Shown here in pieces: positions 37,142-49,239 of a stretch of DNA of 64,000 nt. Location of the stretch: positions 3,877,820-3,941,819 of the forward strand of contig OZ026568.1 in NCBI GenBank assembly GCA_964020155.1, in the 5' to 3' direction. The notes below the pieces were generated by a model, which was given only the letters and a program-made list of their open reading frames with translations, made no database searches and was not told the DNA's origin. Every line of letters starts with the position of its first letter. Within the stretch, counting starts at the first letter, position 1. The translations under genes were made by a program, and so were the position numbers. This DNA is from Chondrilla cf. caribensis (taxonomy: Eukaryota; Porifera; Demospongiae; Chondrillida; Chondrillidae).

Positions 37142-39907
37142 TAACGTGTATATACATGCACACACGCACGCTTACTTTTAGCATGCATGTTTCAAAGTAG
37201 CACAAATAACAGATTGATTTTGCATCAGCAGGACTACCTCAGGGTATTCCTAGACCAGGCATGATGATGCCTCCACGAGGGATGCCTCCACCTGGTGGAG
37301 GATTCGGTTGCTTTCCGAGGATACCTCTTCTGGGTGGACCCCAGTTGGTTAGTCCTTTGGGGATTCCCCCCGGGTTGCCATCAGGCCCAGAGGTGTGGCT
37401 GGAACACAAGATGCCCAATGGTCGGACCTATTACTCCAACTCCATCACCCGACAGACTCAGTGGGAGAAACCAAAGGATGCAGTCATTCATCCCGGACCA
37501 CCTGCACCCACCGTCCCAACAGAAACTCCAAGTACTTTAACACCTTCACCGGTGTCTGCTCCGAACATAGGTGGACCGTCTCTTGTGAATGCACGAGTGT
37601 GGAGTGAGCACAAGAGAGAGGATGGGAAAGTGTACTATTACAATAAAATAACTATGACGTCTGTGTGGACTAAGCCCCAAGACTTTGATCTCGTCCTTCC
37701 AATGCCTCCTGCTCTGGCTGGGGACCAGAGCACAGAGAAAGTGGAAGGGGACACCACTGAAGGTGTTTCAGAGCCCCAAGAGAGGGCAGAAGACACTGAC
37801 AGCAAGCAGCAGGCAGTTGCCGAGGAAACAAAAGAACCCAAAAGTGAAGAGACTCGGCCTCCAGAAGAGGATAGTTCTGGACCACCTGAGCCAGTTTCTA
37901 CTGAACAAAGCAATGACCCAACTCTGGTATGTGCAGTGAATTCTCTTTAACCTGCTGCAATTTATTTCAAAAATATAGTGGATTAATGAATTTGGCAGAT
38001 TAACTGGATAATCATCATGTATGGTGTATATTGGTATTGGGGAAATTGTGGTGGATAAAAGGGTTTAGTGGACAAAGCGGTGTCAGATTTGCTCAAATTT
38101 GGTATATACTGAACTGGAAATGTTTGCAAATGTGTGTATATGGGAATATGTTGTATTTGTGTATAGTATGTTGTATGTAATGCAATGCTGGTGTGTTTTT
38201 CATCACTTTTTGTTACTTACGATGTTGTTGCCAGGAGACTGATAGTGCTAAGAAAGAAGATGGAACGAAGCCCATAGCAACTCAGCCTGTCAGTGGTACT
38301 CCTTGGTCTATCGTCTGGACAAACGACGAGCGATATTTCTTCTTCAATGCCACCTCAAGGGAGTCTGTCTGGAGTGTACCAGAGGAAATTCAGCACCTCT
38401 CAATCCTCAAAGTACTGCTCGCAGCGCCACCTGGGAGAAAAAGACCAGATCAACCAATTCTTCCATTTGATGCCAATGAGCCAGAACTGAAGAAGCTAAA
38501 GTGAGCACAGTTTGAGGCTAGTCTCGCATAGCCAGACTCAAGCGGGAGAGAGTGGCAACCATTGAAAACATGGAGTATCTGGAGTGGGGGTCTGGTTATG
38601 TGAGACTACTTCAAGTTCATTGACATTCTATTCATGCTAATTGTTTGTCCCACTGCCACTCATTGCTAGATGCTTTGTTTCTGTTTGTTTAATTCGTTCA
38701 TCAGATCAGATGATCAATCTGTCATGGAAACAAGCAATCAGACGGATCCCATTGCCATGGAAACCGAATCTGTGCCTAATGATCCCAAATACGACAAGCT
38801 CAACATCAGAAGAGCATCAATGACCCTCGAGGAGAGACAGACAGAGTTCAGGGAAATGTTGTTGGAAAGAGGGGTGAGTGCATTTTGTGTAAAACAAAAG
38901 ACAAGCTGAATTAGCACGAGTAGTGGATTATTATCTACCGACTTTAACACCCTACGTAAAAGTCGCCGCTTGGCCGTGAAATTTTCGATTCTTCCCAAAC
39001 AGGGCAAGGCTTATCTTAGCGTAGATCCTATACCTAGTACCTAGTGGCCATTTACAGAAGTGCCATTCCTGGTCACCACAAGGTCTGCAGTACCAACAGA
39101 AGCGTTTAGTGTACAATTCAACCTGTGTATAGAGGCCACCTCTCTCAACAGCCAGGTTACTAAGTCCCAAAGGGTCTATAGTGTACAATTCAACCTGTGT
39201 ATAGAGGCCACCTCTCTCAACAGCCAGGTTACTAAGTCCCAAAGGGTCTATAGTGTACAATTCAACCTGCATACAGGGACCACCTCTTTATAACAGCTAC
39301 TTTCAATCCTCAAAGGTGACCACTATAGACAGGTTCCACTGTATTGTGCTGTAACTATTGTATTTTGCACATTGTTCAGGTTTCTGCGTTTTCGACCTGG
39401 GAGAAGGAGCTTCCGAAGTTCTGTTTTGACGAGAGATACCGGCTCCTCAATGCAAAGGAAAGGAAAGGTGCGTTTGAAGATTACGTCAAGGACAGAGCCG
39501 AGGAGGAGAGAAAGGAGAAGAAACTGAAGCTGAAGCAAGTTAAAGACAACTTCAGAAGCTTGATGGAAGAAGCAAAACTCACACCAAGGTTGGTGTGGAA
39601 TGGGGTTGATTCAAATACTACCACTTCAAATTGACCATTCTGAGTTATTGGTACAGTTTTATTCAGTGTCATTTCTGTAGACAGGCAATTCGATACTTTG
39701 CCATGTTTGTTATAGTTCAATGTCATTTGTACACAGGTCGACATTTGCTGAGTTTTCTGCAAAGTTTTCTAGAGACGAGCGTTTCAAAGCAGTCGAAAGA
39801 GTGAAAGAGAGAGAGTCATTGTTTGCGGAGTTCATTGGTGAGATAAAGAGGATTAAAAAGGACAATGAAAAGGCTGCTAAGAGCAGAGAAGAGAAGGTGT
39901 GTGTGTG

Positions 39908-39980
<73 letters not shown>

Positions 39981-40426
39981 GGTAGAGTTCACAAAGAAAT
40001 CTGATTGATTGGATGGCTGTTCATGAAGCAATGTACGTACAATGTGTGTGAGCCTCTGTATATGGGATGGTGAGTGAAATGGTGGTGTGGACATCAGAAG
40101 AGGAGAGAAGAAGTAATTCGAAGGAATGAGTCAATAGAGTGGGATTAGTAGAGGGTAAAATATTGTGTTACTGATCTCATCCCCATACTATTGATCTCCC
40201 CCAACTGGTAGACCAAGGAGGATTTCTTTGCAATGTTGTCAAAGGATGACTCCTTATCGTCATCAGTGTCCTGGAAGCATGTGAAGAGTCGTTTTAGAGG
40301 CAGTTCTGCGTATTCAGCTGTGGAGAAGTCCAGTCAAAGAGAAGAGCTGTTTAAACTGTATCTGGAGACCTTGGATCGCGAAAAGGTGTGTGTGTGGAGG
40401 GGGGGGGACTGTTTGTGTGTGTATAT

Positions 40427-40488
<62 letters not shown>

Positions 40489-40988
40489 GGGTGTGAGTGT
40501 GGGTGCATTCCAATTGCAATAGTCAATCACATGCTATCTATTGTGCAAAGAACAGTAAGGATGGGAGGAGGGATAAAGAGTAGGAGTGCTCCTCCTTGAA
40601 GTCTACCTTCTGTACTGACTTGTTTTGCGCTTTTGAAGGTTGAAAGGGATAGAATACAGTCTAGTCTGAGGGAACGCGAGAAAGAGGTTCAAATGAGCAG
40701 GACTCGCCAGGAGAGGGAGTGGGACAAGGAGAAGGACAACCTGAGGAAGACCGAGGCCACCGGGCTCTTCAAAGCAATGTTGGTGGACCTCGTAAGTCAG
40801 TCACTTCCATGTAACCAGGTGTATGCACATATATGGACGGTGTGTGTGCGTAATTGTGTAGGTGGCAGTGGTTACAGTGCATACGTTAACAATATAGCTT
40901 TAAATGTACATATGAACACGTTGTTAATGTTTGGTCATATTATTATGTACAAATTATAGCTTTGCTGTGTGTATGTGTGGTGGTGGTG

Positions 40989-41077
<89 letters not shown>

Positions 41078-41889
41078 CACACATACTGAGATATAGTCCA
41101 TTGACAGGTTCGCCGAACAGACCTCTCCTGGTACGATGCCAGGAAGTCATTGAAGAAGGATCCTAGGTGGGAGAGTCTTGATGTGATGGATTCCTCTGAT
41201 AAAGAGTCCATGTTTAGACAGCACATCAAGGAGTTGTTTGAGAAGAAGAGAAATGCTTTTAGAAAGCTTTTGAGTGAGACACCGCAGGTTTGTTGTGTGG
41301 TCGGGTTACCCAGAAGGACTCTGAATGATGTACCTGTGTTTGATGGTGTTTATGTGCATGTGTATTCCTACATACGTACATACACGTATATAATGTGCAT
41401 ATGTCTTGCAACGGACGAAGACCTACGTACGTATGTAGTTGAAACATCTATCAAATTATTCATGACATTTACGTATTCTGCTCAAATATTCCAGTTTCAA
41501 TATATATATATTCAGCACTTTCCTTCTCTGGTAGAGTATTATCAGAATGCAGTGCCACTGTCTGTTCTCGGTCCTCTTGTAGCAACCCTGTACTGTATTG
41601 AATGTCTGGAGTGTGGCCCATTGACATGCTGTCACCGTCTATTTCCTGCACCCCTTCAGATCAGTCTCACACTGTCTTGGAGGAAAGCCAGGAAGCTCAT
41701 CAAGAGTGATCCTAGATATGAGAAGTTTGGAGAATCAGACAGAGTGCGTAGATCTGATGCAGCATAAAAATACAATGTATATAATTATGTATGATGTATA
41801 TATGTACATGTGTATAATACATACTCTCTCATATGTACACAAACACTCCTAGCATACATACCTTCACACGTACACACATGGACATACAC

Positions 41890-41957
<68 letters not shown>

Positions 41958-42517
41958 TACCTATATCCTACATTGACCTTAGGATCGAGAAGAAGAATAT
42001 GACCAATATTTATCGGAAAGAATGTCCACTGCTAAGAGAGAGTTCAAACACTTTCTTAAAGAAGTCAAGATCATCACATACAGGTCAAGAAATATGATAC
42101 AAGAATCTAAAAAACACTTAACAGATATTGTAGAAGTTTTAAAAGTGAGTAATTTCAGAGCAGATGCAAAGAGCTGATTTATTTCTACCCTGAGACCAAG
42201 GCCAAATGCTTACATTGGAACTGAGGTTCAGGCCGGAACTGAGCAGTATTGTATGTCAAGTACCCCTGAGTGCTGTCAGCTCTCTATGATTGATCCATGG
42301 TATCCAATATCTGTGCATATCATGTTCTGGCGTTATTTCAAAAATTACTGCTTTTTTCTTGCTTTTTGGATAGAATGACCAACGATATCTAGTACTGGAC
42401 TGCATTGCAGATGAAAGAGAAGAAATCATGATGGACTACATAGATGACTTACATGCTAAAGGGCCCCCGCCCCCGCCCACGGCGACCGCGAGGTCGGAGC
42501 GGCCCAAGCGTGTGTAA
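36588..42517 (+). CDS. TCERG1: Transcription elongation regulator 1 (CA150): WW and FF domains
   Basis: Nuclear coupling factor between RNA polymerase II elongation and splicing. Twelve exons: 36588-36609, 37232-37926, 38235-38500, 38705-38873, 39380-39588, 39737-39896, 40212-40385, 40639-40791, 41108-41287, 41660-41743, 41983-42144, 42374-42517. Exon 1 is only 22 nt (MADGQAP). A Pro/Gly/Met-rich stretch precedes WW1 ([20 protein letters not shown]) and WW2 ([19 protein letters not shown]). WW3 ([20 protein letters not shown]) follows an acidic linker. A series of FF domains then runs to the conserved end [20 protein letters not shown] and a Pro-rich [15 protein letters not shown] tail. This order is diagnostic for TCERG1. 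Donors at 39896 and 40385 open into GT repeats. Confidence 0.94.
37046..37140. repeat. (CA)n microsatellite in TCERG1 intron 1
   Basis: CA repeat about 90 bp before the exon 2 acceptor. Confidence 0.95.
38518..38609. mobile_element. ~92-bp hairpin MITE, family B copy 1
   Basis: Starts CTAGTCTCGCATAGCCAGAC and ends with its near inverse complement (GTCTGGTTATGTGAGACTA). In TCERG1 intron 3. Related copies are at 45953 and 54840. Confidence 0.75.
39107..39341. repeat. 72-bp tandem repeat followed by a short MITE end-pair
   Basis: Two and a half copies of a ~72-bp unit starting GTGTACAATTCAACCTGTGT, then a 68-bp TA-flanked inverted-repeat unit (39274-39341) that starts CAGGGACCACCTCTTTATA and ends TTCCACTG. 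In TCERG1 intron 4. Confidence 0.75.
39897..39974. repeat. (GT)n microsatellite abutting TCERG1 exon 6 donor
   Basis: Exon ends AGAGAAG and the intron starts GTGTGTGT. Confidence 0.95.
40386..40485. repeat. GT-rich tract and (GT)n abutting TCERG1 exon 7 donor
   Basis: Exon ends GAAAAG and the intron starts GTGTGTGTGG, continuing after a G-run into (GT)n. Confidence 0.93.
40990..41070. repeat. (GT)n microsatellite in TCERG1 intron 8
   Basis: GT repeat about 40 bp upstream of the exon 9 acceptor, an exception to the usual donor location. Confidence 0.95.
41890..41951. repeat. (CA)n microsatellite in TCERG1 intron 10
   Basis: CA repeat about 30 bp upstream of the acceptor at 41983. Confidence 0.95.
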
Positions 42518-42677
42518 ACATAATTTTTATACGTACATACAGTGTAATTATTCTGACGTAATACAATTGTTGCATCATGCACTTTAAAATGGCGGTCGAA
42601 CGTGCTTGCAGCGTCATGCAGATTGTATAGTATAGAGTAATGTGATCAAGCAGAATTGTATTAATCGAAACGAAGTG

Positions 42678-44919
42678 ATGGCAGAAGAAGTACCTGTTGC
42701 TATTCCACGTCTCCTGTTTTCAAAAGAGGTAATTGTGAAGGTTCCTTTCCAAGAGAACCAAATGAAGATATGCTATTCTGCTAATGAGCATACACACGAG
42801 ATGCTGCGCACAAGGGAAGAACCAGTGGGTAATGTCCTCCGTCGTATCAGTATCAAAGTCGATCAAATTCTTCGAGGGAGTTCGAAGAAGAAGAAAGCTC
42901 TGAGAGTGCAGCACCACGCGCCTCACCACCTAGCTGAGGTTCAGCTACTCTTTGGTGGGGAACCCGTAGACGAAAACACGCCAAACTCCTTTGCCTGGGT
43001 GGAAGGTGCCGTTTTGCAGGTGGGGATGCAGGAGAGCACGGTCCGGGTCAATCCACCCACGGTGACCTCACTTGAAGTCACCCCCTACTGCATGGTGGGA
43101 CATGCGGTGGTGGCCAAGGTGGAAATGGAGTTTGCCGACATGTCCAGGTCACTATGGACATGGAAGCGCTGCGATAAAATGGATGAAAATTCTGCTTTCC
43201 TCTCCGCTCCTACCTTTTGGCCTGTAATAGGCAATGAATATGTCTATTGGCCCACCTTATTTGATGTCGGCCATAAGCTTCTAGTGGAGTGTACGCCTGT
43301 TAACAGCAGTGGGAAAGAGGGATACGCCAGAACCTGTTTCACAAAGGAGGTCATCTGTCCCCCAGCAGCTGAGTACCCATTCGCAAAACGCCATGCATTC
43401 ACATCTCGCTACACGGATGCAGACAGGTTGAGGGTGGTATCATACAACATCCTTGCGGATGTGTATGCCAGTAGTGACCATGCCAGAGAGAACCTCTACA
43501 GCTACTGCACCCACCATAGCATAGATCCACTTGATATCGAGTACCGTCAGTGTCTGATAGAGTCCGAGCTACTTGGCTATCACTCGGATGTCATCTGCCT
43601 CCAGGAACTGGGAGAGAGATGTTATAGTCAGTACCTACGACCTGTACTCGAGCAGAAAGGATATTCATGTCATTATAAGATGAAGGAAGGACAGGTGTGT
43701 GTGTGTGTGTGCATGTATGTGTACATGCGTGTGTGCATGCATGCATGTGTGTGTGTGTGTGCATGAATGTGTACGTGTGTGCGTGCGTGTGGGTGTGTGT
43801 GCGTGCGTGCATGTGTGTGTATACGTATGTGTATTCTGCATGTGCGTAGATGTGTGTGTTTGTGTTTCTGTTTGTTCACTCATGCTTGTGTATTAATTTG
43901 GATGAGTAGCCTCTTCAATAGGACTCTATGTATACTTGTAGGTCTTGGAAGGAGTGGGTATTCTATTGCGACGAGCAAAATTGGTGCCATTGGAAGAAGT
44001 TGGAATTTCTTTCACCGAATTTCTGTTGAAGGACCCAAGTGCTAATGGTCTTCTTCGCCAGTTGCGCAAAACCCCAAGACTTCTGAGCTTCCTGGCTGGC
44101 AAGCACAGCGTGATTCTCATTGTTATTGCGAAAGTCATCTCTGAGTCTCTCGACATGGAAACGAATTCAACTGAAGAAACATCGACAAGAGACCCAAAAC
44201 CAACCACTGCCTCCCGCTATGTAGCAGTGGCCAACACTCACCTATACTACCACCCAGAAGGGGACCATATCAGACTACTGCAGGCTCACATTGGTGCTAT
44301 GATCCTCAAGAAGGTAATTGATGGCTTCCAACAAAAAATGGCTGCCAAAGGTGAAGGTGATTATATTATTTCCCCCATTTTTGCTGGCGACTTCAACAGC
44401 AGTCCGTTGAATGGTGTTTATGAATACTTTGTTAATGGGGAGGTTGCTAAGGATCACCATGATTGGACAGTGGCAGCTGTTTATGAAGAAACCAAGTACA
44501 GAAAACACCTTCAGTGGTTGGCTGAGAAGGAGTCAAAGCAGTCTACTCGGGATACTGTCAGAAAAGAGGAAAATAGTTTAGATGTTCTGCCTAGTCTATT
44601 AGCTGGAGCAAATATCCCAGAACCTAGAACCATCTTTAACGATACATCTGATCTCCCACATCCTGAGGTGTTTCCAGGGCTGGCACTCCAGCACTCGTTC
44701 CACTTCCTTTGTGCTTCTGGTCTTCCAATGTACACCAACTTCACAAAGGGCTTTGTGGATACACTCGACTACATCTATGTGGACCACACCCACCTGGAAC
44801 CCGAAGGAGATGGCCATTTTCCTAGCCACAGTGATGTAACAGAGAATGTGGCTTTACCGTCATACAAGTTTCCATCTGATCACCTAGCTCTGATTTCAGA
44901 TTTGAAATGGAAACATTAA
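42678..44919 (+). CDS. PDE12: 2',5'-phosphodiesterase 12 (EEP-family nuclease)
   Basis: In mammals PDE12 is a mitochondrial enzyme that removes poly(A) from mitochondrial RNA and cleaves 2-5A. Two exons: 42678-43694 and 43942-44919, about 664 residues. The start at 42678 ([14 protein letters not shown]) is the first ATG. The N-terminal ~250 residues are the family-specific region. The C-terminal exonuclease-endonuclease-phosphatase domain shows [32 protein letters not shown] (Mg-binding Glu), [37 protein letters not shown] and the final SDHLALI with the catalytic His. An obvious mitochondrial presequence is not seen. The single donor, GGACAG|GTGTGTGTG, opens into a GT-rich tract. Confidence 0.93.
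43695..43870. repeat. Irregular GT-rich tract abutting PDE12 donor
   Basis: GTGTGTGTGTGTGCATG-type repeats with many GCAT/GCGT interruptions, starting exactly at the donor. Confidence 0.9.
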
Positions 44920-45161
44920 CACTTTAGTATGAACAGATGAATTAATTTTTTTATTATTATCGGAGGGACTACCAGTCCCAGTAGAGTTAAAAGAATGATT
45001 CTTGCATGCATACCGTATGTTAAAAATGTTCATATATAATCATTAATAATTATTTCAATTTTCAAATGGAATTATTGTATGTTATAATTTATTCAATTTT
45101 ATACTGAAACAATGCCTATAACCATCAAATTATACATTAATTACTTCATACATACATATAT

Positions 45162-45223
<62 letters not shown>

Positions 45224-45283
45224 ACTGATAATATGATATTACTGTCACTGTTCATGTCTATACACAATACATTTGAGCTGTGA
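44920..45283. other. 3' flank of PDE12 and convergent neighbour, with (TA)n
   Basis: AT-rich; contains a (TA)n microsatellite at about 45169-45219. No exon seen. Confidence 0.6.
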
Positions 45284-46923
45284 TTATAACTGTTGGATCC
45301 ACTTGGTGACCTCATCAGCTTCGTTGTACCTCCACGAGCTCCAGTCAATCACACTCAACTCAGCGGCCCTTGCCTGGAGAAACAAACACAACTCAGCTAT
45401 TAAATTTTTATGACACTATAATAATAATTATGATATTACATACACATACATATATACAAATACAAACACACATCACACACAACACACATGTACACACACA
45501 TACATACACACCTTCAAGACGGTCATCTCTTCCGCTGAGAACACTCTTTCAGCCTTCACACCTCCACAACAGAGGAACAATATTACATGCAAACACCACT
45601 GGACTATAACTTGATCTTGAGAGCCCAGTAGCTGGATCAGAATGCTAGGTAGATGACACTGCCTGGAAGGTCGGCAAGAAGCAAATACAATACACTTCAG
45701 CTACAAGACCAGTTTTCCCAAGAATTGAGGGAGAAATGTGGAGTATACACTGTTTATACTTCACATAGAATTGCAGTACAATTTAGTGTCTTCCTTGATC
45801 TGAGTGTTGTGTTTGCTGGTCAAGAAAAAAAGGCCATTTTACTCTACAATTTGAACCATGTGCACACAACCTGAGGGTACAGATAGTGCTGTACCACCAC
45901 GATAGCCATAGTTAGCAATAGTACTGGTAAACTGTATAATATAATAGCGTGGTAGTCTCGCATAGCCAGACCTAATTACCTTGAGCGTCCATTTAAAAAC
46001 AGAGGAATCAAATCAAGTGAGGGTCTGGCTATGCCAGACTAATAACACAGACATACATACTTTGATATTTCTATGACTCTCTGGTCTTCCTGGACACATT
46101 GAAATAGCTCACCAAGAGTTGCTAGGATCCTCTAAGGTAGATACACAGCCACACCTAAACATACTTCATTTGCAATGGGATGAAACCCATGTACACCATG
46201 CGTGCTACGAGACTACCGTATACACAAAGGGGTAGCAATCCTTCAATTATGGGATGGAAAACATTGGGGCATAAGTTACGATGAGTAACTCGGGATGGAC
46301 GTTTAAGACAACACTTATCTTTATCGATGGACAAGTATCTTTAATGTTGAGTCACCCATCTATGGGGATAACACCAACATGAACTTGTATCAATAGGTCT
46401 CGACTGCAGTGCTTGACACTATCGACTCAGAGTTACCCCAGTGTTCCAATTTATCCCTATTCACCCCTTAGTACACTCAGACCTGATGTAGTGGAGCATG
46501 TTCCTCGCTTGCCAAGTGGCACGTAAAGGGGACTAGACATTTCTCAGCAGCAAATACAGCCGTCTCTCGACCTCCTGGGATACACGTACGTACGTATACA
46601 CACATTCATGTGCACAATGTCAAGGCTAGAAAACACCATTCGACCACGTACTGATCCAGACAAGATGCCCAATATCTGCAATTGCAACTTTCTTCTCGTC
46701 TAAAGTGTTCGTCGAATCTGAATCGGTGAAGACTGCGCACAACTCAACAATGGCTCTCTTGGTAGCGTCATTTTCCTTGCTGTCCAAATCTCCTTGAGGA
46801 TGAACACTGCTTCCTTCGCGCACAGACAAGTAAGTTCGATCGTAATGCAGTGGTAAGACAATCATTCTTACCTTTTCTGATAGTTCTCGATGTCCTCCTC
46901 ACAAACTGCAGCAGATTTTCCAT
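45284..46923 (-). CDS. Unrecognised small alpha-helical (ARM/HEAT-like?) protein
   Basis: Seven exons can be chained in phase: 46923-46872, about 46810-46660, about 46570-46487, about 46135-46070, about 45660-45610, about 45550-45512 and about 45374-45284, giving about 185 residues. The product starts MENLLQFVRRTSRTIRK and ends DWSSWRYNEADEVTKWIQQL. Blocks such as DATKRAIVELCAVF, GRETAVFAAEKCLVPFTCHL, RILATLGELFQCVQED and LPSILIQLLGSQDQ have the helix pattern and spacing of ARM/HEAT repeats. I cannot name the family. The 45512 donor opens into a GT-rich repeat. It starts 53 bp from MGMT on the opposite strand. Exon borders in the middle are provisional. Confidence 0.55.
45953..46042. mobile_element. 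~90-bp hairpin MITE, family B copy 2
   Basis: Starts TAGTCTCGCATAGCCAGACC and ends GGTCTGGCTATGCCAGACTA, its inverse complement with few mismatches. In an intron of the 45.3-46.9 kb gene. Confidence 0.78.
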
Positions 46924-46976
46924 TTTGATGGGTAAGGGCGGGAAAAGGAGGAGGGAAATCCCCGTATCGAACAAGC
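46924..46976. promoter_or_regulatory. 53-bp shared promoter of the small helical gene and MGMT
   Basis: Divergent start codons are 53 bp apart. The spacer is purine-rich with GGGCGG-like boxes (AAGGGCGGGAAAAGG) and has no CACGTG. Confidence 0.5.
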
Positions 46977-47516
46977 ATGTCTTCTCGAGAGGAATCCATA
47001 GTTTACAATTCACCGCTTGGCCCCTTGCTATTGACCGCCGATGATATTGCCGTCACTCGACTCACATTTTTATTTGACAAAGATGGAGATAAACCACTAG
47101 AAGAGGACGCACTTGTTGATACTGATTGTAAACACTCCAAATCTGCACCCTTGCAGGCATGTGTACGGTGGCTTGACGCCTATTTCAAGTCAGAAGGAGA
47201 GAAATTTGATGTTCCTCGTCCAAAGATTAGGTTCAAAAAGCTTTCTCCTTTCTTCGAGAAAGTATGGGGCGCTCTGATTGATACGAAACTAGGGGAAACT
47301 GTGACTTATGGAGAACTAGCGAAAAGAGCGGGAAATCCCAGAGCAGCGAGAGCTGTGGGGCAGGCGGTCAGGAGCCACCAGCTGGCCATAATTGTCCCCT
47401 GTCATCGCGTTGTGCACACCGGAGTGAAAAAGGGTGTGGGGAATTACAGTGGTGGGTGTGGTCCCAAAACAAAGGAGTGGCTGCTGGAACATGAAACCAA
47501 GAAGAAGTCATCATAA
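46977..47516 (+). CDS. MGMT: Methylated-DNA-protein-cysteine methyltransferase (MGMT)
   Basis: Suicide repair protein that takes the alkyl group from O6-alkylguanine onto its own cysteine. Intronless, 179 residues from ATG 46977. The N-terminal ribonuclease-H-like part is followed by the DNA-binding domain with FEKVWGALIDTKLGETVTYG, AGNPRAARAVGQAVRSHQ and the active site IVPCHRVV, then GVGNYSGG. All key residues are present and length is typical. Intronless structure contrasts with its split neighbours. Convergent with sideroflexin, whose stop codon is about 275 bp away. Confidence 0.95.
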   Translation: MSSREESIVYNSPLGPLLLTADDIAVTRLTFLFDKDGDKPLEEDALVDTDCKHSKSAPLQACVRWLDAYFKSEGEKFDVPRPKIRFKKLSPFFEKVWGALIDTKLGETVTYGELAKRAGNPRAARAVGQAVRSHQLAIIVPCHRVVHTGVKKGVGNYSGGCGPKTKEWLLEHETKKKSS

Positions 47517-47791
47517 GTGATATCAAGATAACATTTCTTGTACAATGTACACCAGCACACTCAGTATAAAATATATCCTTGGGTTTGTAGTTAGTTTCTT
47601 TCACCTGCAATCCATCATTTCCGCTTTTGTTTGAATTTTAATTATTGAGTGATAATGAAAACAAAATATCCTTAGTTGGTATCGATATTGATTGCGAATA
47701 AATTATTAAATAATTTACTCAATTAAATTACACGTATGTATTGAAAATTGAAATTGTAAATTTGAATGGATAGATTGGATTGAGAATTATT

Positions 47792-49172
47792 TTATAATCC
47801 CTTATTAAAATAAACTCTTTCCGGTAAAGATCCACGAAGCTGTATGATCTTTTCCTTTGCCTCTGGCTCCAAGCGAACTGAACTGATTGAACTGGATAGC
47901 AGCAAGGTCAAGAACAAGTGGATTCATAGTAATACTCAAATTGTACGCGTGTGTGTGCGCGTGTGTGTGCGCGTGTGTGTGCGCGTGTGTGTGTGTGTAT
48001 GTGTGTGTGTGTGTGTGTGTGTGGTGTGTTTGTGTGTGTGTGAAAACAGATTGTATGTAAAAAAAGAAACAAAGGGCTATACTTTAGAGGTACCTTCTTT
48101 GAGGGAACAGTGCACACGCCACTGGGACCATTGCACCCCAAAACAATCCAACAATGGCTGTTTGCAGGACTGCCGAGAACAGTCGTCCACGCTGCAAATG
48201 TGGTGTAAATAACATAAAAATTACACCAGCACAACAGACCAAAACCAATGTACAGTCATGGCACCAATGGTAGTGGGGTTCCTGAGATGGGTTACAATGC
48301 ACAGGTTGAATACAGCTTGTGGCAATAACTCGCTATAACTCGCAATAACAACCAACACTCGGCACAATAGATGTATGGTGTAGTCTGTACTCTGAAACAG
48401 TCAGTACTAGATGGACAGTTTGTGCCTGATGTCCATGGTTGAAATGGGGTATAATGACGACCACTGAGCAGCGTGCTGTGCTTATACATGCTCCTCACCC
48501 TGAAGAAGGGATTCTTTTCCAACTGTTGGACAATTACCGGTACAATGACTGGAAGAATACATAAATACAAATGGAACCATTGATTTAACAAAAATATTTA
48601 TGTACACATATTGATGTACATACATAATGTCATAGAACCTCATTGCAACGTTCTTCCATTTATATAAGCGGAATAATCTTGAACAAGATATACATAGCAG
48701 ATAAATCTATCTATTTATCCGCAAAAAATTTTATCCAAGAATTAGGCGTTTTCGCTGTTCTTTCGTGTGACTCTGGACAGCATCCGCAAAAATTTTATCT
48801 GCGAATTTTCATTTTTGGAGCCATCTGCGAAAATTTTGTCCCGTGAAAATTTCCCGCTATACAGTATATCTTGCTCAAGATTATTCTGCTTATATAAATG
48901 TACATATATGTTGGATGAGTGCATAACATAATATTATACATGTGCACAAGCAACAAACACTATGAATATACACAGTACACTGCTACACAATACATACACG
49001 CACACACAAACTCACTCATTCCAGGAGCAACCATGGTTATCCTTGATATACACACCTGTGATATTCCTACAACTGCTGCTTTCTAATCAAATACATGAGA
49101 AGAGAGGAGATTTATTAGCAGCTGGAAACTACACATCACACACACACACACCCACACACACACACACACCCA

Positions 49173-49239
<67 letters not shown>

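Noticed and set aside
36555..37181. 208-residue reading frame with hydrophobic segments at the TCERG1 start
   Set aside because: It reads through intron 1 into a CA repeat. The 22-nt exon joins exon 2 perfectly and yields a TCERG1-like N-terminus.
42642..42677. Upstream extension of PDE12 (IKQNCINRNEV)
   Set aside because: There is no ATG in the extension; the first ATG is 42678.
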